Positions 49,748 to 59,512 are shown, counted from the stretch's first letter. The stretch is DNA of 64,000 bases from Roseithermus sacchariphilus (GCA_003285105.1 CP030158.1:2394501-2458500); one strand, 5' to 3'. Program-made: numbers and translations. Notes: generated from the sequence alone by a model not told the origin.

Positions 49748-51343
49748 ATGTCCTGGATCGACGCCCTCGTACACCGGGCCGATGCCCGCCTCAACACCGG
49801 CACCCGGCCGGTCCCCGTCACCCCCGACGCCCCGCACGCCGTCGTCATCGGCGCCGGCTTCGGCGGGCTGGCGGCGGCGATCCGGCTGGCCGTCCGCGGC
49901 TTCCGCGTCACCGTCGTCGACCGCCTCGAACAGCCCGGCGGGCGGGCCCGCGTCTTCCGGCAGGACGGCTTCACCTTCGACGCCGGCCCGACGGTCATCA
50001 CCGCCCCGTTCCTCTTCGAGGAACTCTGGCGGCTCTGCGGCCGGACCCTGGCCGACGACGTCGAGATCGTGCCGGTGACGCCGTTCTACCGCATCCGCTT
50101 CGACGACGGCACGCACTTCGACTACACCGGGGACCCGGAGCAGATGAAACGCGAGATCGCCCGGTTCGCACCGGAGGACGTCGACGGCTACGTCCGGTTC
50201 TTCGAGAAGAGCCGAGAGATCTTCCGCGTCGGCTTCGAGGAGCTGGCGCACGTGCCGTTCAGCCGCGTCGGCGACATGGCGCGGATCGTCCCGGCGATGA
50301 TGAAGCTGGAGAGCCACCGCACGGTCTACGGGCTCGTCTCGAAGTACATCAAACACCCGAAGCTGCGGCAGGTCTTTTCCTTCCACCCGCTGCTGGTGGG
50401 GGGCAACCCGTTCAACGTGACCTCCATCTACACCCTCATCGCCTTCCTGGAGCGCAAGTGGGGCGTGTGGTACGCGATGGGCGGGACCGGCGCGCTCGTG
50501 CGGGGCCTCACCGGGCTGCTCGACGGCCTCGGGGCGACGATGCGGCTGGGCGAGGAGGTCCGGCAGATCACCCTGGAGGGCCGGCGAGCCACGGGCGTGC
50601 GCCTCGCCTCGGGCGAGGTCATCCCCGCCGACCTCGTCGTCTCGAACGCCGACGCCGCCTGGACCTACCGGCACCTGCTCCCGGAAGCCGCGCGGCGGAC
50701 GTGGACGAACCGCCGCGTCGAACGGTCGCGGTACTCGATGAGCCTGTTCGTCTGGTACTTCGGTACGAAACGCACGTACCCGGACGTCAAGCACCACACG
50801 ATCCTGCTGGGGCCGCGCTACAAGGCCCTGCTGGACGACATCTTCGAGAAGAAGGTGCTGGCCGACGACTTCAGCCTTTACCTGCACCGTCCCACGGCCA
50901 CCGACCCGTCGATGGCCCCCGAGGGGCACGATGCCTTCTACGTGCTCTCGCCCGTGCCGCACCTCGATAGCGGCGTCGACTGGGTGACGCGGGCGGAGAC
51001 GTATCGCCGCGCCATCTCGCAGTACCTCGGCGACACCGTCCTGCCCGATCTGGAGGCCCACCTCGTCACCTCGCGCGTGCTGACGCCGCAGGGCTTCCAC
51101 GACGATTACCTCGCCTTCAAGGGGGCGGCGTTCAGCCTGGAGCCGGTGCTGACGCAGAGCGCCTTCTTCCGGCCCCACAACGCGAGTGAGGACATCGAGC
51201 ACCTGTACCTCGTCGGCGCGGGCACGCACCCGGGGGCCGGGATGCCCGGGGTGCTCTCCTCGGCCCGCGTGCTCGACACCGTCGTGCCCGATCCGTCCGC
51301 GTTTGCTCCGCGCTCCCCGGCGCCGGCGGCGGTGACGGCGTGA
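49748..51343 (+). CDS. crtI: Phytoene desaturase family protein
   Basis: This 531-residue FAD enzyme introduces double bonds into phytoene for carotenoid synthesis. The Rossmann motif is VVIGAGFGGLAAAIRLAVRGFRVTVVD and PGGRARVF follows it. The CrtI C-terminal signature is YLVGAGTHPGAGMPGVLSSARV. FTFDAGPTVI and GGNPFNVTSIYTLIAFLERKWGVWYAMGGTGAL are family regions. No crtB or other pigment gene is adjacent, and the exact number of desaturation steps is unknown. ATG 49748 precedes about 30 unconserved residues. Confidence 0.93.
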   Translation: MSWIDALVHRADARLNTGTRPVPVTPDAPHAVVIGAGFGGLAAAIRLAVRGFRVTVVDRLEQPGGRARVFRQDGFTFDAGPTVITAPFLFEELWRLCGRTLADDVEIVPVTPFYRIRFDDGTHFDYTGDPEQMKREIARFAPEDVDGYVRFFEKSREIFRVGFEELAHVPFSRVGDMARIVPAMMKLESHRTVYGLVSKYIKHPKLRQVFSFHPLLVGGNPFNVTSIYTLIAFLERKWGVWYAMGGTGALVRGLTGLLDGLGATMRLGEEVRQITLEGRRATGVRLASGEVIPADLVVSNADAAWTYRHLLPEAARRTWTNRRVERSRYSMSLFVWYFGTKRTYPDVKHHTILLGPRYKALLDDIFEKKVLADDFSLYLHRPTATDPSMAPEGHDAFYVLSPVPHLDSGVDWVTRAETYRRAISQYLGDTVLPDLEAHLVTSRVLTPQGFHDDYLAFKGAAFSLEPVLTQSAFFRPHNASEDIEHLYLVGAGTHPGAGMPGVLSSARVLDTVVPDPSAFAPRSPAPAAVTA

Positions 51344-51467
51344 GGCGTCGGGTGGCGGCGTGAGCCGTCGGGAGAGAGGCATCACGCGAGGAGGCCGGCA
51401 GGGGGGGATCGTCCGGGAGGCGGCGGCGTCCAACAGGGAGAACCCGTCTCACCCACGCCGCCCGACC

Positions 51468-51929
51468 ATGGACGACCCGACGATGCCGACCGGGGCGCCG
51501 AAGGTCCCGGAGCCGACCAAGAAGGAGCAGATCCTGTCCCTCTACGCCGCCGGGGTACACGACGTCGAGGGCCTGGCCCAGCTCACCGACGCCCGCCCGG
51601 GCTACGTGGCCGAGGTGCTGCGCGAGGAAGGCATCGACGTCAACTACTACGACCTCTACACCTCCACGCAGCATCCGATGAACGCCTACTCCCGGTACTT
51701 CGCCGGGCGGCTGGGCTTCAAGGACGAGGCCACGGCGCGGCGCAGCGTCGCCTACATCGACCGGCTCCACCAGCAGTTCGCCCGCACCGGCGACCGCGCC
51801 GGGCAGCACCACGCGCAGGTGATGGCGCTGACCATGTTCAACCGTGCCCGCTGGACGGGCAAGCACCGCGAGGCCGAGGTCTTCCGGCAGTGGCTCCTCC
51901 ACCACCTCGCCGCACAGGAGGACGCCTGA
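51468..51929 (+). CDS. Small protein with helix-turn-helix-like N-terminus
   Basis: This 153-residue protein has no firm family. Residues about 18-55 (TKKEQILSLYAAGVHDVEGLAQLTDARPGYVAEVLREEGI) look like a helix-turn-helix of the kind in transposase or sigma-like proteins. The rest is helical, with DLYTSTQHPMNAYSRYFAGRLGFKDEATARRSVAYIDRLH. It has no signal peptide. The NTF2-like gene starts 3 bp after its stop, so they are cotranscribed and may work together. A transcriptional role is a guess. Confidence 0.72.
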   Translation: MDDPTMPTGAPKVPEPTKKEQILSLYAAGVHDVEGLAQLTDARPGYVAEVLREEGIDVNYYDLYTSTQHPMNAYSRYFAGRLGFKDEATARRSVAYIDRLHQQFARTGDRAGQHHAQVMALTMFNRARWTGKHREAEVFRQWLLHHLAAQEDA

Positions 51930-51932
51930 GCC

Positions 51933-52415
51933 ATGCCCACGCCTTCTCTGGATACCCCCGAACGCATTCCCGCCGTGTTCGTCGAGGCCTGGAACGCCCG
52001 CGATCCCGTGACGCTGGCCTCGGTCTTCGACGAGGACGCCGAGTTCGTCAACGTGACCGGGCTCTGGTGGCACGACCGCGCGGCGATCCAGCGGGCGCAC
52101 GCCTACGGCCTCAAACACATCTTCGGCGACTCCGAGCTGCGGATCGTGCGGAGGACGGTGAAGTGGCTCCGGGACGATGTGGCCGTCGTCCACGCGAAGA
52201 TGCGGCTGACGGGGCAGACCCCGGTGGCGGGTGTGGAGGCGCCCGGTCCACGGCAGACGATCTTCTTCTTCGTCGTCCACCGCACCCCCCGGGGCTGGCG
52301 CTGCGCGGCGGCCCACAACACCGACGTCGTCCCCGCCGCCGAGACGAACGTCCTCGACGACGAAGGCCGTCTCCGGCCGGTTTCCTACGGCACGTTCGGT
52401 ACCGAGGAGGAGTAG
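51933..52415 (+). CDS. SgcJ/EcaC-type NTF2-like protein
   Basis: This 160-residue protein has the cone-shaped NTF2-like pattern of the SgcJ/EcaC group (DUF4440-like). It shows IPAVFVEAWNARDPVTLASVFDEDAEFVNVTGLWWHDRAAIQRAH and a C-terminal IFFFVVHRTPRGWRCAAAHNTD. Members are small-molecule-binding or isomerase-like proteins with varied roles, so the biochemical function is unknown. It is coupled to the preceding gene. Confidence 0.82.
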   Translation: MPTPSLDTPERIPAVFVEAWNARDPVTLASVFDEDAEFVNVTGLWWHDRAAIQRAHAYGLKHIFGDSELRIVRRTVKWLRDDVAVVHAKMRLTGQTPVAGVEAPGPRQTIFFFVVHRTPRGWRCAAAHNTDVVPAAETNVLDDEGRLRPVSYGTFGTEEE

Positions 52416-52942
52416 CCGGTGCGCGGGGGGATCCGGCCGCCGTGGCGGACCGATGACGTCGGCCGAGGGAGGCGCGCACAGCCGAGCGCGAGCCGGAACG
52501 GGGGGAGCGAGAGCAGGGCGATGAGGCGGGAGGCGTGGAGGCGGGGCATCGTCGTAGACGAAAGAAGGAGAGCACGCGGGCGATGCCGTACCCTCCGGCT
52601 TCTGCCGATCCGCTGCAACGGGGCAGGGCCGGAGGCACGCACCGGATGCACGAATGGGATGACCGCAACCTTCTCCTGAACGCCCTGTGTCACTTCCGGG
52701 GGAAATGTATATTCCGAGCGCCGGCGCCGAGGCGGACAGGCGATTCTCGAACATGAACACATGAAATCGGGATAGGTCTTTGCGATCCGGCACACCGTGC
52801 GTTTACCGTCATTCCCGCGAACGCGGGAATCCAGGAAAAGGCCTCCACGCTGCCACCCGGGATGACATGAAGATCCAGTCCGGGATGACCGCATCAGGGC
52901 GCCATGGGTGCCTGGTAGCCGTTTTCTATTCCGAACCGACGT
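52416..52942. other. Spacer between the NTF2-like gene and the FGE-like gene
   Basis: This 527-bp spacer has no plausible gene. Around 52681-52713 the sequence is less G+C-rich and contains tatatt (52708-52713), with a weak ctgtgt 17 bp upstream, possibly a promoter. The right part is the second copy of the dispersed repeat. Confidence 0.65.
52768..52936 (-). repeat. Dispersed palindrome-bearing repeat, copy 2 (inverted)
   Basis: This 169-bp element is the inverted copy of 35273-35418, nearly identical but with about 23 extra bp duplicating a tcatcccgg stretch. The palindrome ATTCCCGCGAACGCGGGAAT (52811-52830) is conserved with perfect 9-bp arms. It ends 6 bp before the next start codon, again directly in front of a gene. 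Confidence 0.9.
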
Positions 52943-54400
52943 ATGAACAGCCCAACCGAACGTGACATGAACACGCCACAGCATTCGTATACCTGCCGTT
53001 TCATGCGCGGTGCGACGGCCCTCCTGCTGCTCGGCCTGGCATGGCTGCCTCGCGCGTCCACGGCGCAGACCTACGAGGTCGAGTTCACCGTCGTGCACGA
53101 CGGCGCGGCCGTCGAGGGGGCGAAGGTCGTCGCCCTCCATGCCGAAACGTACGCGCGGGTGGACTCGGCCTTCACGGATGCCTCCGGGAAGGCGGTGCTG
53201 GTGCTCGGCATCACCAACGTGGCGCGGGAAGAAGAGCCGGGCGTGCCGGATGGCGTCGAGATGTCGGTGTATCCGAACCCGGCGGCGGCGGGGCAGGCCC
53301 GGGCGCGGATCGTGGCGTCGGCGCCCCGGCAGGCCGATCTCGTCGTCTACGACGTGCTCGGGCGGGAGGTCGAGCGCACCCGGGCGTTCCTGCGTGCCGG
53401 CGTCAACGAGGTAGCGGTGCCGGGCACCGGCGGGCTGGCGGCCGGGACGTACTTCGTGCAGCTTCGCCTCGGCGGCACCGTTCGCACGCGGCCGCTGGTG
53501 GTCGTCGGAGGCAGGGGGCAAGCGGTGGGGGCGGCCTCGTCCGTCGTTGCCCGGGCCGATGCCTCACCCGCCACGCCGGCCGTGGCCGCCCGCGCGGAGT
53601 ACCGCTTCGAGGTCAGCGCCGAGGGCTTCGACCCCTATCTCTCCCTGCCGGTCGACGTGGCCCGGCTGGACCGGCGGCTGCTGACCGTCGAGGTGTTCGA
53701 GCCCTTCGTCAACAGCATCGGCATGGCGTTCGCCCGCATCCCCGCCGGCACCTTCCTCATGGGCGACATCCAGGGCGTCGGCTATGGCGATGAACTTCCG
53801 GTGCACGAGGTGACGCTGACGAAGGACTTCTACATCGGCAAGCACGAGGTGACGCAGGCGCAATGGCAGGCGGTGATGGGGAGCAACCCGAGCTGGTTCT
53901 CGTCGTGCGGCGGGGACTGCCCGGTGGAGTGGGTGTCCTGGGAAGAGGCGCAGGCGTTCATCGAGGCGCTGAATGCGTTGGAGGGGACGACGGCCTACCG
54001 CCTGCCCACGGAGGCGGAGTGGGAGTACGCCGCGCGGGCGGGGACGACGACGAGCTATGCCTTCGGCGACGATGAGAGCCTGCTCGATGACTACGCGTGG
54101 ACCCGAGACAACTCCGGCCGACGCACGCAGCCGGTGGGGCAGAAGAAGCCGAACCTGTGGGGGCTCTACGACATCCACGGAAACGTGTTCGAGTGGGTGC
54201 AGGACTGGTACAAGGGCGATTACTATCTCCACAGCCCCTCGGTGGACCCGCCGGGGCCGGACGTCGGCGCGGAACGGGCCATGCGGGGAGGCAGCTGGTT
54301 TTACAACGCCTACGATCTGCGCGTGGCGAACCGCGGCCGTGCCGCACCGGACTATCGGACCAACCACATCGGGCTCCGCCTGGTCAGAAGCGTGGAGTAG
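52943..54400 (+). CDS. Secreted formylglycine-generating-enzyme-like protein with internal sorting-like domain
   Basis: This 485-residue protein has a signal peptide (ATALLLLGLAWLPRASTAQ). Residues about 40-100 form a beta domain (VEFTVVHDGAAVEGAKVVAL). Residues about 105-190 read MSVYPNPAAAGQARARIVAS, LVVYDVLGREVERTRAFL and LAAGTYFVQLRLGG, the wording of a Type IX sorting domain, which is normally C-terminal but here is internal. The C-terminal FGE-sulfatase domain has FARIPAGTFLMGD, EVTQAQWQAVMGSNPSWFSSC, YRLPTEAEWEYAARAG and MRGGSWFYNAYDLRVANR. No cysteine stands in the RGGSW catalytic region, so true formylglycine synthesis is unlikely. ATG 52967 is an alternative start. Confidence 0.82.
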   Translation: MNSPTERDMNTPQHSYTCRFMRGATALLLLGLAWLPRASTAQTYEVEFTVVHDGAAVEGAKVVALHAETYARVDSAFTDASGKAVLVLGITNVAREEEPGVPDGVEMSVYPNPAAAGQARARIVASAPRQADLVVYDVLGREVERTRAFLRAGVNEVAVPGTGGLAAGTYFVQLRLGGTVRTRPLVVVGGRGQAVGAASSVVARADASPATPAVAARAEYRFEVSAEGFDPYLSLPVDVARLDRRLLTVEVFEPFVNSIGMAFARIPAGTFLMGDIQGVGYGDELPVHEVTLTKDFYIGKHEVTQAQWQAVMGSNPSWFSSCGGDCPVEWVSWEEAQAFIEALNALEGTTAYRLPTEAEWEYAARAGTTTSYAFGDDESLLDDYAWTRDNSGRRTQPVGQKKPNLWGLYDIHGNVFEWVQDWYKGDYYLHSPSVDPPGPDVGAERAMRGGSWFYNAYDLRVANRGRAAPDYRTNHIGLRLVRSVE

Positions 54401-54534
54401 CGCCGGGGGCATCGGGCGCGTCCGGCGGGCCGGGGCCGCGTGCCGCGTCGTCTGAAGTGGAACATGGCTCAGGGCCTCAAGTTGGCTCCTCCTCATGCCG
54501 CAACCACCCCCGATCAACCGGTTTCAGACGATAC

Positions 54535-57243
54535 ATGGCTACGGAGTCCTCGGCGACGCCGCCCGCGCAGGCGGCCAGGAGCACCGCATACGACCCCACC
54601 ACCATCGAACCCCGGTGGTACCGCTACTGGGAATCCAACGGCTTCTTCCGCGCCGAACGGCGGCCCGATAAAACGCCCCACGTCATCATGATGCCGCCCC
54701 CGAACGTGACCGGGCGGCTGCACATGGGGCATGCGCTCCAGGATACCATCCAGGACGCCCTGACGCGCCTGCGCCGGATGCAGGGCTACGAGGCCCTCTG
54801 GATGCCCGGCAAGGACCACGCCGGCATCGCCACGCAGAACGTCGTCGAGCGCACGCTCCGGGAGCAGGAAGGCCGCACCCGCCACGACCTCGGCCGCGAG
54901 GCCTTCGTCGAACGCGTCTGGCAGTGGGTCGACGAGTACGGCGACATCATCCTCCAGCAGAAACGGCGCCTCGGCGACTCGTGCGACTGGAGCCGCGAGC
55001 GCTTCACGCTGGACGCCCGCTACGAACGCGCCGTGCAGGACGTCTTCGTCCGCCTCTACGAAGAAGGCCTCATCTACCGGGGCGATTACCTGGTCAACTG
55101 GGACCCGGAGAACCGCACGGCCCTCTCGGACGAAGAGGTCGAGAACGTCGAGCGCGACGGCCACCTCTGGTACGTCCGTTACCCCATCGAGGGCGAAGAC
55201 GGCTTCATCACCATCGCCACGACGCGCCCCGAGACGATGCTCGGCGACACCGCCGTCGCCGTCCACCCGGAGGACGAGCGCTACCGCCACCTCGTCGGCA
55301 AGACCGTCCGCCTGCCGCTGCTGGGCCGCTCCATTCCGATCATCGCCGACGAGTACGTCAAGATGGAGTTCGGCGCCGGCGCGCTCAAGATCACCCCGGC
55401 TCATGACAAGAACGACTTCGAGATCGGCCGGCGGCACGGGCTCGACGTCATCAACATCATGAACCCGGACGCCACCATCAACGAGCGGGGCGGCCCCTAC
55501 GCCGGCCTCGACCGGTTCGAGGCCCGCGAGCGCATCGTGGCCGACCTGGAGGCGCAGGGGCTGCTGGTGAAGGTCGAGGACCACACGGTCAACGTGCCCA
55601 TCTCCAGCCGCTCCAAAGAGGTCATCGAGCCGCTGATCTCCCGGCAATGGTTCGTCCGCATGGAGCCGCTGGCGAAGCCGGCCATCGAGGCCGTGCGCGA
55701 CGGCCGCATCACGTTCTACCCCGAGCGCTGGGCCAACGAGTACTTCCGCTGGCTCGAAAACATCCGCGACTGGTGCATCAGCCGCCAGCTCTGGTGGGGG
55801 CACCGCATCCCGGTCTGGTACCATACCCGCCCCGACGGCACCATCGACGAGAGCCGCGGCTTCGTCGTCAGCATCGACCAGCCCGAGCCGGGCATGGTGC
55901 AGGACGAGGACGTGCTCGACACCTGGTTCTCCTCCTGGCTCTGGCCCTTCGCCACGCTCGGCTGGCCCGACGAGGACGAGCAGACGCGGCAGGACCTGGC
56001 CTACTTCTACCCGACCGACGTGCTCGTCTCGGGCTACGACATCCTGTTCTTCTGGATCGCCCGGATGATCATGGCCGGGCTCCACTTCACCGGCGAGGTG
56101 CCCTACCGCGACGTCTTCATCACCGGCATGATCAAGGACAAGTACGGCCGGTGGATGTCCAAGAGCCTCGGCAACGGCATCGACCCGCTCGAGATGATCG
56201 AGCAGTACGGCGCCGACGCCGTCCGCTTCAGCCTGACCATCCTCTGTGCCCAGGGGCAGGACATCAAGCTCGACCCCACGAAGTTCGAGATGGGGCGCAA
56301 CTTCGCCAACAAGATCTGGAACGCCTTCAACGTCTTCGGGCAGTTCATGGAGATCGGCGAGGACGGCCGCCCGCTCCGGGACTACCGCCGGCAACGGGCC
56401 TTCGGTGAACTGGAACTCGTCGAACGCTGGATGCTGACGCGGTTGAACCAGACCATCGCCGCCGTCGAGGAGGACATCGCCCGCTACCGGCTCAACGAGG
56501 CGCTGACGAAGATCTACCAGCTCTTCTGGGGGGATTACTGCGACTGGTATCTGGAGCTGATCAAGCCGCCGAAGGGGCAGGACATGGACGAGGACACCAT
56601 TGCCCTGGCGGTGGAGCTCTACGAGCGCATGATCCAGCTCCTGCATCCCTTCATGCCGTTCATCACCGAGGAGCTGTGGTGGCGGCTGCGCCCGCGCCGC
56701 GACGGGGAGGCCTGCATCGTCTCGGCCTGGCCCACGCGCAACGAGGCGGAGGAGGACCCCGAGGGCGCGGCCGTCTTCGGACTGATGCAGGAGATGATCT
56801 CCGGCATCCGCAACGTCAAGAGCCAGCACGGCGTCGCGCCGGGCAAGGAGATCACGGCCCTGGTCAACCTCCCGGCGGAGGCCGTCGGCTCCATCGAGGC
56901 GCTGCGCCGCCATGCCCGCTACTTCGACCGCCTGGCGCGGGTGACGGACCTGACCGTCGGCAGCGGGCTCGCCCGGCCCGCGGCGTGTGCGTCGGTCGTC
57001 GTCGGGCGCGCGGAGGTGTTCGTGCCGCTGGCAGGGATGATCGACCTGGACCAGGAGCGGGAGCGGCTGGCGCGGGAGATCGAGCAGAAAGAGCGGTTCC
57101 TGACGGGCGTGCAGAAGAAGCTGGCCAATCCGCAGTTCGTGACGAAGGCGCCGGCCGAGGTGGTCGAGCGGGAGCGCCAGAAGGAGCGCGACGCCACGGC
57201 CGAACTGAAGCGCCTCCGCGCCAGCCTGGCCGAGCTGGGCTGA
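54535..57243 (+). CDS. valS: Valyl-tRNA synthetase
   Basis: This 902-residue class I synthetase has PNVTGRLHMGHALQD (HIGH motif as HMGH) and the KMSKS-like loop GRWMSKSLGNGIDPLEM. The editing domain includes ATTRPETMLGDTAVAVHPED. The C-terminal anticodon-binding domain and the coiled-coil tail (LDQERERLAREIEQKERFLTGVQKKLANPQFV) distinguish it from LeuRS and IleRS. ATG 54535 is the sensible start. The next gene begins 48 bp later. Confidence 0.97.
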   Translation: MATESSATPPAQAARSTAYDPTTIEPRWYRYWESNGFFRAERRPDKTPHVIMMPPPNVTGRLHMGHALQDTIQDALTRLRRMQGYEALWMPGKDHAGIATQNVVERTLREQEGRTRHDLGREAFVERVWQWVDEYGDIILQQKRRLGDSCDWSRERFTLDARYERAVQDVFVRLYEEGLIYRGDYLVNWDPENRTALSDEEVENVERDGHLWYVRYPIEGEDGFITIATTRPETMLGDTAVAVHPEDERYRHLVGKTVRLPLLGRSIPIIADEYVKMEFGAGALKITPAHDKNDFEIGRRHGLDVINIMNPDATINERGGPYAGLDRFEARERIVADLEAQGLLVKVEDHTVNVPISSRSKEVIEPLISRQWFVRMEPLAKPAIEAVRDGRITFYPERWANEYFRWLENIRDWCISRQLWWGHRIPVWYHTRPDGTIDESRGFVVSIDQPEPGMVQDEDVLDTWFSSWLWPFATLGWPDEDEQTRQDLAYFYPTDVLVSGYDILFFWIARMIMAGLHFTGEVPYRDVFITGMIKDKYGRWMSKSLGNGIDPLEMIEQYGADAVRFSLTILCAQGQDIKLDPTKFEMGRNFANKIWNAFNVFGQFMEIGEDGRPLRDYRRQRAFGELELVERWMLTRLNQTIAAVEEDIARYRLNEALTKIYQLFWGDYCDWYLELIKPPKGQDMDEDTIALAVELYERMIQLLHPFMPFITEELWWRLRPRRDGEACIVSAWPTRNEAEEDPEGAAVFGLMQEMISGIRNVKSQHGVAPGKEITALVNLPAEAVGSIEALRRHARYFDRLARVTDLTVGSGLARPAACASVVVGRAEVFVPLAGMIDLDQERERLAREIEQKERFLTGVQKKLANPQFVTKAPAEVVERERQKERDATAELKRLRASLAELG

Positions 57244-57291
57244 CCCGCCGGGGCCGGGCGCGTGCCGGCTCCGGCCCGTGCTGCCATCGCC

Positions 57292-59094
57292 ATGACCATC
57301 CTCGGCATCTCGTGCTGGTACCACGACGCAGCGGCCTGCCTGGTGCGGGACGGCCGCATCGTGGCGGCTGCGCAGGAGGAACGCTTCTCACGCATCAAGC
57401 ACGACCCGTCGTTCCCCGCCCGGGCCATCGACTACTGCCTCCGCGAGGCCCGGGTGACGGTGGACGACCTGGATGCCGTGGCGTTCTATGACAAGCCGTT
57501 CCTGAAATTCGAGCGGCTGCTGGAGACGTACCTGGCCTACGCGCCGGCCGGCCTGCCGTCGTTCCTCAAGGCGATGCCGCTCTGGCTCAAGCAGAAGCTC
57601 TGGATCCCCGACCTCATCGCCCGGGAACTGGGCTTCGACGGGCCGATCCTCTTCCCCGAGCACCACGAGAGCCATGCCGCCAGCGCCTTCTACCCCTCGC
57701 CCTTCGAGGAGGCCGCCTTCCTGACGACCGACGGCGTGGGCGAATGGGCGACGACCTCGTACGGGGTGGGCCGCGGCCGCGAGCTGGCGATGCACGCGGA
57801 GATCCACTTCCCGCATTCGCTCGGGCTGCTCTACAGCGCCTTTACCTACTTCTGCGGCTTCAAGGTCAACTCCGGCGAGTACAAGCTGATGGGGCTGGCC
57901 CCCTACGGCGAGCCGCGTTACGTGCAGGCGATCCTGGACGAGCTGATCGACCTCCGGGCGGACGGCTCGTTCCGGCTGAACATGCGCTATTTCCCGTATC
58001 CGGCCGGGCTGCGGATGACGGGGCGGCGCTTCGCCGCCCGGTTCGGGGGGCCGCCGCGCGCGCCGGAGGGGCCGCTGACGCAGCGCGAGATGGACCTGGC
58101 CCGGTCCGTGCAGGCCGTCACCGAAGAGGTGGTCCTGCGCATGGCGCGGCACGTCCATGCCGAGACGGGCCTGCCGAACCTCTGCCTGGCCGGTGGCGTG
58201 GCGCTGAACTGCGTGGCCAACGGGCGCCTGCTGCGCGAGGGGCCGTTCGAGCGGCTCTGGATCCAGCCGGCGGCCGGCGATGCCGGGGGGGCGCTGGGGG
58301 CGGCGCTGATGGCCTGGCACGGCTGGGCGGCGCAGCCGCGCACGCCCCTCGCCCCGGATGCGATGCAGGGAGCCTACCTCGGCCCGGCCTTCCCGGAGGA
58401 CGCCATCGCGGCCTTCCTGACCGGAGCGGGGCTGCCCTTCGAGCACGTCGGCTATGCGGACCTGCCGGACCGGGTGGCCGCGCTGCTGGCCGAAGGGCAG
58501 GTCGTGGGATGGTTCCAGGGGCGGATGGAGTTCGGCCCCCGCGCCCTGGGCCACCGCTCGATCCTGGCCGACCCGCGGGGCCGCGACGTGCAGCGCACCG
58601 TCAACCTGAAGATCAAGTTCCGCGAGAGCTTCCGCCCCTTCGCGCCCAGCGTGACGGCGGAGCGCGCCGCAGACGTCTTCGACCTGGACGTGCCCAGCCC
58701 GTACATGCTGCTCGTGGCCGGCGTGCGCGGCGCCACCGTGGGCGGCGAGGGCCTCGACCGCCTCCGCCACGTCGACTCCCCCGTCCCCGCCGTGACGCAC
58801 GTGGACGGCTCGGCGCGGGTCCAGACGGTCGACGCGGCCACGAACCCGCTCTTCCACCGCCTCCTCCGTGCCTTCGAGGCCCGGACGGGCTGCCCCGTGC
58901 TGGTCAATACCAGCTTCAACGTGCGCGGCGAGCCGATCGTCTGCACCCCGGAGGACGCCTACCGGTGCTTCCGCCGCACGCACCTGGATGCGCTCGTGCT
59001 GGGGCCGTTCCTGCTGACGAAGGCGATGTTCCCCGATGCCGAGGCGGCCGTCCTCTCGGCCGAGGCGGTGGCGCAGACCTACGGGCTGGATTGA
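57292..59094 (+). CDS. Carbamoyltransferase, NodU/CmcH family
   Basis: This 600-residue enzyme has an N-terminal Kae1-like domain (GISCWYHDAAACLVRDGRIVAAAQEERFSRIKHD) with the metal site PEHHESHAASAFYPS, and a carbamoyl-accepting core (NSGEYKLMGLAPYGEPRY; CLAGGVALNCVANGRLL). The C-terminal domain has MEFGPRALGHRSILADPR and PVLVNTSFNVRGEPIV. The family transfers carbamoyl from carbamoyl phosphate to hydroxyls of sugars or antibiotics. No cognate sugar or natural-product cluster is seen. ATG 57292 (MTILGISC) is chosen over 57262. Confidence 0.92.
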   Translation: MTILGISCWYHDAAACLVRDGRIVAAAQEERFSRIKHDPSFPARAIDYCLREARVTVDDLDAVAFYDKPFLKFERLLETYLAYAPAGLPSFLKAMPLWLKQKLWIPDLIARELGFDGPILFPEHHESHAASAFYPSPFEEAAFLTTDGVGEWATTSYGVGRGRELAMHAEIHFPHSLGLLYSAFTYFCGFKVNSGEYKLMGLAPYGEPRYVQAILDELIDLRADGSFRLNMRYFPYPAGLRMTGRRFAARFGGPPRAPEGPLTQREMDLARSVQAVTEEVVLRMARHVHAETGLPNLCLAGGVALNCVANGRLLREGPFERLWIQPAAGDAGGALGAALMAWHGWAAQPRTPLAPDAMQGAYLGPAFPEDAIAAFLTGAGLPFEHVGYADLPDRVAALLAEGQVVGWFQGRMEFGPRALGHRSILADPRGRDVQRTVNLKIKFRESFRPFAPSVTAERAADVFDLDVPSPYMLLVAGVRGATVGGEGLDRLRHVDSPVPAVTHVDGSARVQTVDAATNPLFHRLLRAFEARTGCPVLVNTSFNVRGEPIVCTPEDAYRCFRRTHLDALVLGPFLLTKAMFPDAEAAVLSAEAVAQTYGLD

Positions 59095-59158
59095 GCGGAG
59101 GGATGCCCGCCCGGAGGGCGCCGGGGCAGAGCGACGCACCCGCAGCGCCCCTTCAGCG

Positions 59159-59506
59159 TCAGCGCACCGGCAGCCTGAGCGAGCCGGCCTCGTCGACGCC
59201 CTCGGCCCACCAAGTGATGCCGATGAACCGCGTCTCGGGGCCATAGCCGAGGACCTCATCCAGCGGAATCGTGATGGTCTGGTGAGGCTCCAGGATGGGG
59301 AGGTCCTCGAACGAGATGTCGACGCGGGCGAGGAAGTCGGGATCGCCGGCGAGGTAGCGGAGCCGGACGCTGGCCCGGTTCGTGAGGACGAGGTGGTTCG
59401 TGGAGAGCCGGGCGCGGAGGGCCTCCTCCGGGATCTCTATCGAGAGCGGGTCGCAGGCGGCCAGGGCCAGCGGGGCCAGCAGCAGGAGCGTCACGAAGCG
59501 GTGCAT
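59159..59506 (-). CDS. Small lipoprotein
   Basis: This 115-residue protein has a signal peptide with lipobox ALAAC (Cys18; MHRFVTLLLLAPLALAAC). The mature part is a short beta-rich domain (VLTNRASVRLRYLAG; ETRFIGITWWAEG). I do not recognise a family. It begins 6 bp after the DUF3160 gene, so the two are cotranscribed on the minus strand and probably act together at the envelope. Confidence 0.75.
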   Translation of the reverse strand: MHRFVTLLLLAPLALAACDPLSIEIPEEALRARLSTNHLVLTNRASVRLRYLAGDPDFLARVDISFEDLPILEPHQTITIPLDEVLGYGPETRFIGITWWAEGVDEAGSLRLPVR

Positions 59507-59512
59507 GGGGCG

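Noticed and set aside
52385-53521. A 378-codon minus-strand open frame over the repeat spacer and the FGE-like gene
   Set aside because: It runs across the dispersed repeat and antisense to a gene with clear domains; the translation has no recognisable features.
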